Below are positions 16,321-27,366 of a stretch of DNA of 64,000 nucleotides, one piece after another. The notes beneath the pieces are model-generated. The model saw only the letters and a program-made list of their open reading frames with translations, made no database searches and had not been told where the DNA came from. Source of the stretch: Pseudoscleropodium purum (taxonomy: Eukaryota; Streptophyta; Bryopsida; Hypnales; Brachytheciaceae); NCBI GenBank assembly GCA_963969395.1, contig OZ017800.1:16772479-16836478 (forward strand), written 5' to 3'. The position numbers and the translations under genes are program-made. Positions within the stretch are counted from its first letter, which is position 1. Each line of letters starts with the position of its first letter.

Positions 16321-18364
16321 TGCTACCTCTGAATTTCAATAGAGACTCACACTAAAGAGCCCTCATTCCCCCAACTCATTACATGAAGAATTTGGTACTC
16401 CCTTTTGGAGATGAATAAGGCTTCTATCAACTTGCTTAACCTTTTAATTAAGGACCAAAAGATAGTCAAAATTCTTGAAATTATAAAGGTGAATTACTAA
16501 ATGCAATTTAGAATAATAATTTATTGGTGACTTTCAAACAAGAGTTGTAAATTATGATCCATATATTAGATTTGTGGTATTACACTGATTAGGTCAATTT
16601 TAGGTGTGATTACACTCTTAACCCTTTGATTTCACTACTTGGAAGACAATTATATTATAGATCAAATAGTTTGTATTTGAGATAAATATACTATTGAGTC
16701 AATAATAGTGTACAATTAAGTATAGAATATATTCTACAATATTAGTATAGGGAGGGTCAAAATTAAAGGGTTTTTGAGTGTCTTTTGTGGTTTAGCTATT
16801 AGGCCCATTTTCATTGTTTTTTTAATAAAAAATGAAGAAGAAATGTGTTGTCCTACCAAGATATTCTCTTTTGCATAGCAAAAATTCCATTCTAAACCTC
16901 TAAAGTCCCAAGGCCATTTTTCTATCAAAAACCACTCAAAATTGCCATTTTTGTTGCATTCACTCAAGAAAACAAAACAAAAAATCATTTTTTTAGAATC
17001 TAACCATAGGATCTTGTACTTCACTTTTCTTATCTCGTGTGGTAAGAATTTCATGAAGTTTGACCATATACATTAGAAGATATTAGCATGCAAAGTTGAA
17101 AAAGAATTTTTTTTTGAACAGTGCATTGTAATTTTAGATGACTTTGACCGCCAATCATGGAATTTTTTTGCACTACAAACTTAGAATTAGAATTTTTTTT
17201 TGTATTATAGAATTGAGTTGAAAGTTTTGGAATTTTTTTTTTTTAAAAACACTTGATTTTCATTCTTTAAAAAAATGCTAAGTAGAAGTAGGTTCAAGAT
17301 TGGAAAACGAACTAAATCGTTAATAACTCCAAGATGGGATTGAAAGACAATAATCCCAATAGTGAGATTGTTTAAGCACGCGAACACAACATTCTCAAAA
17401 AAATTGTGGAAAATTGTGAAAATTACATTCAAAAATGAATCCTACAAGTTATTTTTTCAAGAAGATGCTTGAATTCCCCGAAAAACAAGATTATCCTTAA
17501 CTTTTTCATTATTAGTCCAAATAGAACAAATCAAAGCTCCACATGTAGACAAAAATAAAACATTTCAAGGGAAAAAAATTAGAATTTATTTTGAGGTTTT
17601 GCGATTTTTTTTGTGTTGTCCATCAAGTTCAGTTTCAGGCTTTTTGTGGTATAACTTTTGCTTCCAAACACCAATTGAAATAGAAAATTATATTCCCACA
17701 TAAATAATCAGTTTTTCTATCTTATGAAAAAGTTTGAAAAAAATTCACCAAAAACTGAGGTTACAAGAACTTGCCCAAAATCTAATTTGTCCCCTGAGGA
17801 GACAATGGGAATTTAGGGGTTAATTACCATTGTTTTGCAACTTTACCAAATTGAACTATTCATCTCCAAAATAATACAATGACATCATCAATAGTAAGAT
17901 TCTATTTGCTTTTGCACATTAGCTGACTAGTCATAGGTTGAAAAGTAACTCTAGAAGGACAAGACCTATTATCAAGGAACTTTGCCCTAAATGACTAATA
18001 GGTGCATTATTCATTTCTAAAGTAATCTTGAAAGTTATACATTGTTTATTTTTCAACTCCAAAAACTCTTCTAGTGTTAAAATAGAAATTTGCACAAGTT
18101 AGGCATACAAGTATTCTTGTTTTGTCCAAGTTTTGCATTCATCCATAATCATGAATTTATAAAATCAACCTTTCTTCATGACTAATTTGCCAAGATTGAA
18201 TAAACAATTTCTTTGTACAAAGATTTAAGCAAAAATGAAAAAGATTAGCAAAAATGAGAAATATTAGTGAAAAACAAGAAACAATAGCCAAATGATTAAG
18301 AAATGTAAGTGAAAATGAAAAATATTAATAAAATTGGAAAAAATTAGTGAACTTTGAATATATA

Positions 18365-18460
18365 TATATTTATTGGGGTATTGTCCACAATGTGATTTGA
18401 GCATGTAAGCTTTTGAATTGGAGTCAAGGTGCGCTACCACTGTACCACAGATTTTGGCTT
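18365..18460 (-). other. tRNA-like remnant (possible SINE head)
   Basis: On the minus strand, TGGTACAGTGGTAGCGC resembles a tRNA D-arm/A-box, and about 40 bases later GCTCAAATCAC resembles a T-arm/B-box (canonical GGTTCAAATCC). No convincing acceptor stem was found, so this is not a functional tRNA. It could be a decayed tRNA gene or the head of a tRNA-derived SINE. The copy-2 counterpart is at about 29120-29210, with CTTGAATCACA at the B-box position. Confidence 0.25.
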
Positions 18461-18478
18461 ACTACAATCACTTTTGAG

Positions 18479-18479
<1 letters not shown>

Positions 18480-18551
<72 letters not shown>
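18480..18551. repeat. (TA)n microsatellite
   Basis: About 36 AT dinucleotides. The same site in duplication copy 2 (near 29233-29247) has only about seven, so the tract changed length after the duplication. Confidence 0.95.
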
Positions 18552-18555
<4 letters not shown>

Positions 18556-20400
18556 ATTAGGCAATTAGTATACTACATAGAATACTTTTGTATATGACAA
18601 AAAAAAATTCACATGAATTCATAATACATTGTATATTCAAAAGAAAATTTGGAGATTTTTTTGACTTGTGGAAGATATGTGAAAAATAAATATAGAAGAA
18701 AATGCATTCATATAGTTGCAAAATGGGAGCATCATTTATTGTCATTTATTTTTATTAATATGCTAGAAAATGGTAGTTTTGTAACGAAAGCTACCTCAAA
18801 TAAACTCTAGGTCCTTGCAAAGTCCAAACATAAATTGAAATTTGCCAAATTCATTCATTTTGATTGTAAAATATAATATTGGACTATATTTCCCAAATTG
18901 TACCTTGCCTAAAATTGCCATCATCTCTCTATGTATGTCTTAAATTTCAATATATATGCTTATTGAAGAAACAATCTTCTAAAACATGAATCTACAAAAA
19001 AAAAGTTCAATCCTTCATAACTTTTGCATACGGTATCCAAATGTCACATTCTTTCATGCATTAGAACCTACTTTCACTTGCCTACAAGAAGATATGAAAA
19101 TTTGACAAATTCTAATAATAGTAACAAGTCACAGTAGCTAAAAGTGGCGGTTTCTGAGGGTACCCACCTACCAACTCCACTGAAAAATCTTATGAAGCTT
19201 TTTATTCCTTCCTTTTCTGTTCGATTTTCTAATTCTTTTTTTTTTTTTTTTTTTTTCTCTCTTTTCTTTTGGCAGCTCCCAAGGAAGCTTCTCCATTTCC
19301 TCCTTCAAGCCTCATTGGCAGTTGAGTGGCAAAGCCAAACCCAACCTTGAGCTCCATGCGTGACAAGTCGGATAACACTTGTGACCACTTTTGATAAGTT
19401 CTTGTATTATTTTTTTTATGCACCTCCGTCCTCTTCTACAAATTCCTTCTCCATCGCCCATTCTCTCCAAAGATCTTTCACAGTAGCGCTTTGGTTTTGA
19501 CGTTCCGTGTAGTTCGCAGCAAACATTTGTGAAGAACTCGGTTTTGTGAGTAGACTGATCTAGTTTCAGAAGAAAGGTACGCTTGATGTGAAGGTTTTGA
19601 AGGGTTTCTTCTGTGCATTCTGTTCATGTTTTGTTTGTGTATGTTTTTGAAGGTCTTTGCACTGTTGCTGTTTGTGATGCTATGTTTCTCAGCCACGGAC
19701 TCTTCTCCTGACCACTAGAAGCACTATCTCTTTTGGTAGCGAGCTTGAAGTAAAACATAGTGATCGAAACCCTGTTGCGTGTTCTGAGAAACAAGGGGTT
19801 CGTAGATTTTGTAAAACTTATTTTGGGGGGTAATGGAAGTGAAATGATGCGAGTGCTTTGATATTTTAGTGGAAAGAGGTAATGAAGCATAAATTCTTGA
19901 GAGTTAGAAATGTATAGCTTTGTTGAATGAAGACCTAGATTCAAGAAGGGATTGGACTTGACTTAAGGTAGAGCTTGCTATCAATTTAAGTCATGGGAGT
20001 GTGCTTTCGTTGAGAGATCGCTGTATTGAGCTCATTGGAGAGGTGCAAATACCCTAATTTTTATCACTGTGTATGGATTTTTTTTGCAATTTTGAAAGTG
20101 ATGGGTTTGGGACCACTATGAGAATACGTTTGAATGGATGTTAGACAAACCCATTTCCCAGATCTCAGACATTTAGCCAAGTCATTACAACACCAAATTG
20201 GCTAATTGAAAGCCACCCAAGTTTCTTAGAAGAAGTAGAGTTGCTGCTGGTCACTGTAGGACACGGAATCAAGTATTCGTATCATCTACCTTATCACCCT
20301 TTTCTTTGTTTTTCGTTTCTTTTTTCACTATTTGTTTTGTTTTGTCTTGTTTTGTGTTTTGGGGGGATCTGATGTTGTGGTTGTTGGTGTTGCAGGAGCT

Positions 20401-23234
20401 ATGGCAGGCTTGGGGGAGAAGATCAAGCAGAAGGTGGAACGTGGCCTGCACAAAGCGGAAGGCAAGAAGAGTGCCGCAGGGAAACGGATTCTCATAGTGG
20501 CTACGTCTCATGACAAGCTTGGCGACTCTGACCAGCCCACTGGATGCTGGTAATTTTACAATTGCTTCAAGCTGAGTTTCTTTCAAATTCTAAATTTCGT
20601 AAATACATTTCAATTATATCTTTTAACAAAGAATCTCTAGGCAACGAAGCTGTGTAGTCATTTAAAGAAAAAGCAATTTGTTGGTGGTGTTCTTTGTTTT
20701 TTTCTAGTGGGTTTTTTACCTGACTATCTAGTATGATTTCCTACACTGCTCATGCTTCTACCGTGAATTTCTTGTTGTTGGTAATCTTAGTGGATATTTG
20801 TTGATCTTTTGATGGTAGGATTGAGGAGTTAGCGGCCCCATACTACATTTTCAAGGAAGCAGGTGCTCACGTTGTTGTTGCGAGCTTGAAGGGTGGGAGA
20901 ATCCCAATGGGTAAGTCCATATTCTGGGTGAATAGAGTGCTGTCTTATCCAAATAATTCATCGAAAGCAATGCTTGAATCTCTATAAAATTAACCTCTAA
21001 TTCGATTAAATTAATGTAAATAGTATGATCGTACAAGTTTCAGAAAGGGTTTGGGTGTTAAAGAGTTTAACCTTCAGCTGCTATGATTTCTTTTCCACGA
21101 TTCAATCTTGGATGTGATGAAAATGAAAGTATTCTAATGTGTTGCACCTTGCTTCGCAGATAAGACGAGTTTCTCAGAGAATTTTGTGACCGACTATGTA
21201 AAGCGTTACTTGGGAGATGGTAAGTTGTTTGTTTCTTTATCGGAAATACCCCTATTAGATTCACAAAGTCATTCATTGTCAGTTACGATTTCTTCAATTG
21301 TGCCTTTTATGTTTTGGAAAGCAATGTTAAATTCTTGTGACTGATTGGGTCTGTTGTTTTGTCACTCTGCAGAGGAGCTGAAACAGTATGTTGAGAACTC
21401 GCTTCCTATTAAGGATATTCCTGGCTCCTTTGATGCACTTTTCGTCCCTGGTATTCTACTATTTCAAACACTCAAATTAATTGTGTCCATTGTTCTTGGT
21501 TCTCTCTGATGCAAATTGCAACAAAAGTGAACAGAAGCGAAAGTATTTCGATGGTTTTTGGAACTTTATAGATACTATCTTACAGAAAAATCTTCACCAT
21601 AATTCACGGGAAGGTTTTCTCTCTTGTCACCCAATGATCTTACAAATGATCATAGGACAGCCACTCGTGTTTGACCGTCGTGACTTCACAGAGAAGGTTT
21701 TCATCACAATGTTGTCTAAAAGTTCCTGTAGTGTTCGCATTTGATCGAAAACCCTGTTTTGGATCTTGTGTTTTTTTGCCACAAGATGCGCAATTCTGAA
21801 ATTGTGAAATGCTCTGGGTTTTGCAGGTGGTCATGGTATCATATACGATGGGCCAAATGATGAGACTTTCAATGCTCTATGCAGCAAGTTCTGGGCAGAA
21901 GGAAAGGTTGTCTCTGCGGTGTGCCACGGACCAGCAGGTCTTGTGAATGTCCATGCTCCAGATGGTACCTCCATTTTCAAGGGCAAGAAGGTAAGCCTGT
22001 GTGTGAAGCACCCATTCTTTTGGTGCTTCTTGTGCTTCTCAAAAGGTGAGTCTAAACTCTGTAGGGATACGGCTTCATCACCAGCATTGTCAGCTTCCAA
22101 AATTGTCAAATTCTAGGACGAAAAGGTGCATTTTTGGTTTCTACAGTTTCCTTGAAAGTCATGCATTGGACATTTTTAGTCCTCGTTGTCCTTACTGGGT
22201 TGAAATGACCTACATCCCATTAGCAGAACTTCAAATAATTCTTAATTTATTCATAACAATACTTGAATGATACCTTTTTTTTGTTTGACGGCAACCTCTT
22301 GAAAATCAAAGTTGTGCAACTTACACAAAATGGGTTACGAAGTTGATTTTCCAAAGTTGTGGTAAGTTAATTGTGTCCCATGTTTGGTGTCCAGTGTTGT
22401 GGCTTCTCAAATGCGGAAGAAGAGGCTGTTGGAAAGACGCAGTACGTGCCTTTCCTCCTTGAGGACAGACTCAAGGAACTCGGTGGATTGTACGAATCTG
22501 GACCTAATTGGGTAAGTTTAAACATCAATGCCTAGCTTTTAATAATTTACGAACGCCTTTTTTTAGTACAAGGCACACTAGTTCTTTTCTCTTGCATTCT
22601 ACATGTCTTGGAGTTGTTCACATGTCTTGAAAGTCAATGTAGTAAGTGATGTCAATAAGTTAAAGTTTGAATTTTCAATCTTCAATTGCTTGCAATCAGT
22701 CAAATAGAGCTCTTCTAGCGATGCCAACTTTCCCAATCCATGAGGCATGTTCTCTAAGGCCTCACATCCTTCAAAGTCTAGAATCTTTAAAACTTGGAGA
22801 TTTTTGAATGATGCATGCCCTACACTCAACTTGTTGCAACCTTCAAAGCCAAGCCGCTCTAAACATGTCATGTTGGCTATGGTTACCAAAATCTCTTCTA
22901 GTTGTTCACATCCCTTGAAAGTCAATGTAGTAAGCGATATCAATAAGTGAAAGTTTGAATTTTTATGCATTTTATTTCCTATTTGGGGAATGGAGTTATC
23001 TTTCTTGCCCTTGAGTAATAATGCCAGTTTTTCTCGACATTTCACTTCAAATGTCCCTCAATTTGCATTTGGTATGTTACATTTGATTTTCAATCTCCAG
23101 CATATTGAGATGATTGGGACTTGATTGTCGTGCAGCAAGCGAAAGCTGTGGCAGATGGAAAGCTGGTTACAGGACAGAACCCGGGGAGCTCAGCCCTTTT
23201 GGCTGAATTGGTTTTGAAGGCTTTGGATGCATAA
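20401..23234 (+). CDS. DJ-1/PfpI (Hsp31-like) protein, copy 1
   Basis: Member of the DJ-1/ThiJ/PfpI superfamily, Hsp31-like branch; relatives act as glyoxalase III/protein deglycases and stress chaperones. Coding exons: 20401-20549, 20819-20910, 21160-21219, 21373-21450, 21827-21990, 22395-22511, 23136-23234. Together they are 759 bases, 252 residues, with all phases continuous and GT-AG introns. The nucleophile elbow is Cys159-His160 in SAVCHGPAG; GGHG starts at residue 127; TGCWIEELAAPYY (Glu52/53) holds the conserved acidic residue typical of this branch; TGQNPGSSA lies near the C-terminus. The first 28 residues are basic and precede the core strand RILIVATSHD; no clear organelle signal is seen. 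A 5'-UTR intron runs from 19577 to 20395, with the acceptor five bases before the ATG. Angiosperm DJ-1 proteins are usually two fused domains, whereas this is a single domain resembling bacterial and fungal proteins. The enzymatic role is inferred from the family. Confidence 0.93.
22599..23045 (-). pseudogene. antisense leucine-rich-repeat fragment (NLR-type) in last intron of DJ-1 copy 1
   Basis: An uninterrupted 148-residue minus-strand frame lies wholly inside the last intron (22512-23135). It repeats a ~24-residue pattern with Leu at fixed spacing and GC at the turn, for example LERLGFEGCNKL, LKILDFEGCEAL and LTSLTTLTFKTCEQL. This spacing is typical of the LRR domain of plant TIR/NBS-LRR resistance proteins. 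No TIR, NB-ARC or start context is present, so it is a captured piece, not a gene. It lies opposite to the host gene, so spliced mRNA would not contain it. Confidence 0.75.
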
Positions 23235-23440
23235 ACGTGTTCCGTAAATGGAGTGGATTTTGGTGGAACATAGGATTGAAACATAGCATGAAGCTTGAAC
23301 TTGTTCTGTAAATGGAGTGGTTTACGGTGAATCATAGTTATGAAACAAAAAGCATGAAGCTGAAACGTGTTTTGTAAATGGAGTGGTTTTTGGTGTATCA
23401 TTGTCACGAAACGTAGCGTGAAGCTTTGGGGGTTTATGAG
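23235..23440 (+). repeat. 3'-UTR minisatellite of DJ-1 copy 1 (3 units)
   Basis: Three degenerate ~60-bp units follow the stop codon, each with a version of TGTAAATGGAGTGGTTTTTGG plus a CATGAAGCTTGAAC-like spacer. They lie in the presumed 3' UTR. Copy 2 has about six. Confidence 0.8.
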
Positions 23441-24464
23441 TGTTGTGTTTTATACAAGAGTGTATCTTATATAAATGTCTTTTATTATGTACTAGAACAA
23501 AGCCTGTTGCAATACAACAAACACCCAAAAAAATCCCACCAAGTTGTACAGTTTCAGTGAGAACTGTTAGCGCTTGCAATAGCAAAAAAGATTGAATGAA
23601 AAAACGTGCGGATGAAAGTGTGATACAGTTTGCATTTGATATGAAAGATGTGTAAGTTGATATCCAAATTATCAGGAATTACTGAGTTGTTAACCTTGAA
23701 GGACATTGTGGAAATCATCCTTTTGGGTACTGTATGGATCATTAGTTGAAATAAACCCAAGTTACAGCAGTCATTGGAGGTCAAACTAGTTTGTAAGACC
23801 TTCCCTTTCTACACAAATTGCCAAAGATTTTATATCATCTATCAAACAATAAACATGTGTTGTAGTGATCAAGGGTTAATAAAAAATCTCGACTTTTTCA
23901 AAGTTGAATCTTGCATATTCAGTTTAAAATTTAAAAAATATATATGGGCAAATGTTGAGGTTAATAGATATGTAGTGGACAAATACCCATTTTTGTGCAT
24001 ATTTATAGTAAAAAATTTTAAACATTTGAATTTTGTTTTAAATTTTATAGAATTTGAAGTGTCTAGGGACTTTGTAAGATGTCTAAAGGACACAAAATGT
24101 CCTTGATGTCCTTCCTCTAAGAATTTTAATGACCTCCATGCGTCTCCATAGTAAAAATATTGTTCAAATAGATTATCAAATTGTAGTGAAAAATGTCACA
24201 AGTAGAATTTAAATTTTGTACTACTTATAGAATATGATTCTTAAAAAAATTTGAAGCAACATATTGTAGGCCTCTACAACAGATTATACATTTAATTGGA
24301 AACAACACATTCAAAAATTTGAAGCAATAGAAAGTGATGCATGATTATATACACATATGAATAGCCACTTCAATATCATACTTAAACAAACATGCGGTGT
24401 TTTCATTAGTAATTTTTGTTTGCTATCTATGAGGCAATAAATAAAAGTTTGCTTTATTTACTTG

Positions 24465-25227
24465 TCACTTTAATCTCTAAAGGACCAAACTACATTTTTT
24501 TGGTTATATAGCAAATTTGGGTACCTCACTATGAATGGATTTTTTATTTATTTTTGTTGAAATTTCCACAAACATGTGCTTGAAGAGTAGCTTGAAGGCC
24601 TAATAATTTTCCTAACTTTTGACTACATGGTCAAAAAATTATTGCATGCAGGATATGCAATTTTCTTTGTTTTGTAGGCAATCCGTACAGCTCAAAAAAC
24701 TTCATTAAAAATCACTTTAAAAAAAAGTTTGAAATTGATTCTCTAGATTTATGTATATATGGGAAGCTTTGAATCATTCTATTGTCATTTATTTAATGAG
24801 ATGAAGGTTATGAGGAATTTTCATTTGCAAGTAGGTATGGAGTCTTTGAAAACCAAACTTATTTGCAAGCTAAAGGTCCTCATAACTTTTATTTTATTAA
24901 TCATAGTGGAATGATTCAAAGCTTCCTATATATATAAATAAATCTAAAGAATCAATTTCAATTTTTTTTTAAGTGATTTTTAACCAAGTTTTTTTAGTAG
25001 CCCAAATTGCCCATAGAACAAAAAAAAAATGCATATCATGCATGCAATAACTTTTTGACCATATAGTCAAAAGTTATGAAAATTATCAAGCCTTGAAGCT
25101 ACTCCTTAGGCACATGTTTTGTGAAAATTTCAGCCAAAATTAATAAATAGAAAATCCATTCATAGTAAACTATACAAATTTGCTATATTGCCAAAAAATG
25201 CAACTTGGTTTTCTAAAGGTTAAGGTG
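24465..25227. mobile_element. foldback / long-inverted-repeat element in duplication copy 2
   Basis: Counterpart of the element at 15557-16320, carried along by the segmental duplication. It has the same arms and an axis near 24846, with scattered substitutions. Because it sits at the same relative place in both copies, it was present before the duplication. Confidence 0.8.
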
Positions 25228-25519
25228 TTGCTACCTCTGAATTTCAATAGAGACTCACACTAAAGAGCCCTCATTCCCCCAACTCATTACATGAAGAATT
25301 TGGTACTCCCTTTTGGAGATGAATAAGGCTTCTATCAACTTGCTTAACCTTTTAATTAAGGACCAAAAGATAGTTAAAATTCTTGAAATTATAAAGGTGA
25401 ATTACTAAATGCAATTTAGAATAATAATTTATTGATGACTTTCAAACAAGAGTTGTAAATTATGATCCATATATTAGACTTGTGGTATTACACTGATTGG
25501 GTCAATTTTAGGTGTAATT

Positions 25520-27366
25520 ATGTAGATACGTTGGAACCCAATTAGGAATTTACCCAACTTATAGTTTATGTTCGATCCTCGGAGGTCTATCTAATAGGTT
25601 CGTTTCTAATTAGTCAATTAATAGCCTAGTAGGACATTACAAACACCAAGCATGGAAAAAATAGACTCCTTTAACTACTTAAAATAAATAGTATATTTTT
25701 CCTCACAATTGTAATTTTAATATTATAAGGTTTTTTTCTCTTGTCTTCATATCCACAAGAGGTTAAGTAAATCTCCCAAATGCCAAGTCGGTCTTGATCT
25801 TCACATCACCAACTTGGATACATTGGCACAGGGGCCACCACCAGGCCGGAGCTATTCGTCTTCCAACTTAGGTTCCGCAAGCACTCATTGCAACACACTT
25901 CACAACCTTTCGAATTGGATTTTACTCACCGCCTTCCAAACCTTCTTCTGCTAATGGGTAAATTTCTACTCACTCAACTTCTTGTTTACTTCATTCTCAA
26001 CCACCACACCTTCACTTTCTGCTTTTGCTTGCTCATTAATCTTTCCACACTTTATTTTAGTATAATTTTGATTACTACAAATTCGGCATTTCTTATATCC
26101 CAACTTGGAATTACTCACTTTACACTCAGGCTTTTCCATAACTGGACATCACTTCCAATTTGCTATCTTCAAATTAATCATTCAACCAACAAGCAAAATA
26201 GACAAGCTCACATCCAATCTCGGAATATCAAACAGACACACAAAAGCTTGAACTTCCCGATTTGGAATTAACTCATTCTTCACAACAACCACTCTGACTT
26301 CAATCAAATTGGAACTCTACCAACTAGAATCAATTAAATCACAGTCAATCACTTCCCACCTAACACATCCATCATAGCACTACAATTTGGCATAACATTT
26401 CCAATTTGCATTAAACCAACTTGGTGACAAATCACCGTTGATACAATTAAAAAAACTCCACAGCTTATAAAATTTTCAATGTTCAAAACCGCTGCTATAA
26501 GCTCTAATTCTAAGTCCTCTCTCCGGATCTCCAATTTGGACTTAACTTCATAACTTCACATCACTAATTTACGATTCCAATTTAACTTCCAATTACTTCA
26601 ACTTCCTCACACACTGGCGCTCACTTCGCCAAATAGGAATTCCTACACCAATTAAAATTCACTTCTACCTCCAACACAATCTTATCTCACCAACTTGATA
26701 ACTCCTCATCTTCCTGCACTTGTTCTAACACACAGCTCTATTTCCTCAACACATGACAGATCTCCAATTAGCACTCACATCACATCACACCGATACCACC
26801 ATATATCCCCGACTTGGACTCGGACATGCACATACACAACCATGACTCAAACACAAATCACATACACAACAAAATACACAGCTTAATGGGCTGGGACTCG
26901 CACTGGACTCGCTCTCAACAGTGGGTGAAAGTGACCACAAAACCATCAACCAAATAGGAACCAAAACTAGCAGTTACCAATTCGGATTGCCAACCAATTA
27001 ATCGCTCAACCCCGACTTGGAACTACCACACACAACCAAATAAGAACAGAACAAAAAATCCAATTTGACAACTCCCACATTCATCACTCAACTTGGCCAC
27101 AACACACCCATTTGGAATTACAGCCCACGTCAGACTCAAACACAGGCCGCAACCAACTTGGGCAACTTCAACCCACCAACTTGCCACCAACCATTCCGAC
27201 CTAGACTCCTCAATTGACCAACACATCACCAATAATAACACCAATTTGTCTTTTTACAAGTCAAAACTCCCAAATTGGCAAACGAATACACACACGGCCA
27301 GTCAAAAACTTCAAAAATACATCCCAAAAAAACTAACAAAAATTGAAGAAACACCTATTTATAGAT
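25520..27366. mobile_element. 1.85-kb insertion unique to duplication copy 2 (LTR-like or unknown)
   Basis: Copy 1 reads straight through this point (about 16600-16612, GTGTGATTACACTCTTAAC). In copy 2 the left flank is GTGTAATTA and the right flank GATTACATTCTTAAC, so ATTA is duplicated (4-6 bp allowing a mismatch). The insert starts TGTAGATACG, which fits an LTR 5' end, but the other end (CCTATTTATAG) is not a standard CA end, and no internal long terminal repeat was seen. Most of it is strongly G-poor on the plus strand and full of variants of CCAACTTGGA/CCAATTTGGA. On the minus strand CTATAAATAGG, a TATA-box-like word, sits at its very edge. Open frames in it (25888-26271, 27093-27377) are low-complexity. 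It may be a solo LTR or a fragment of another element. Confidence 0.7.

Larger units (their letters stand above)
15174..24074 (+). repeat. tandem segmental duplication, copy 1 (~8.9 kb)
   Basis: Direct duplicate of 24082-34645. Copy 1 starts at the phrase TCTAAAGGACACAAAATGTCC near 15174 and ends with GTCTAGGGACTTTG at 24074; the same two phrases bound copy 2. Between the copies is a 7-bp filler (TAAGATG). The unit contains a foldback element, dispersed repeats, a (TA)n tract, and a full DJ-1/Hsp31-like gene with its upstream region and 3' flank. Order and orientation are fully conserved in both copies. Confidence 0.95.

Noticed and set aside
16610..16640. Second piggyBac-like end (TTAACCCTTTGATTTC)
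   Set aside because: No matching inverted end followed by TTAA was found within a reasonable distance in either duplication copy.
19229..19423. Minus-strand frame with a poly-Lys end
   Set aside because: It reads a T-rich tract upstream of DJ-1; no splice links and no homology pattern.
25888..26271. 127-residue frame in the copy-2 insertion
   Set aside because: Biased composition of a G-poor strand removes stop codons; no domain pattern, and the frame does not continue through the element.
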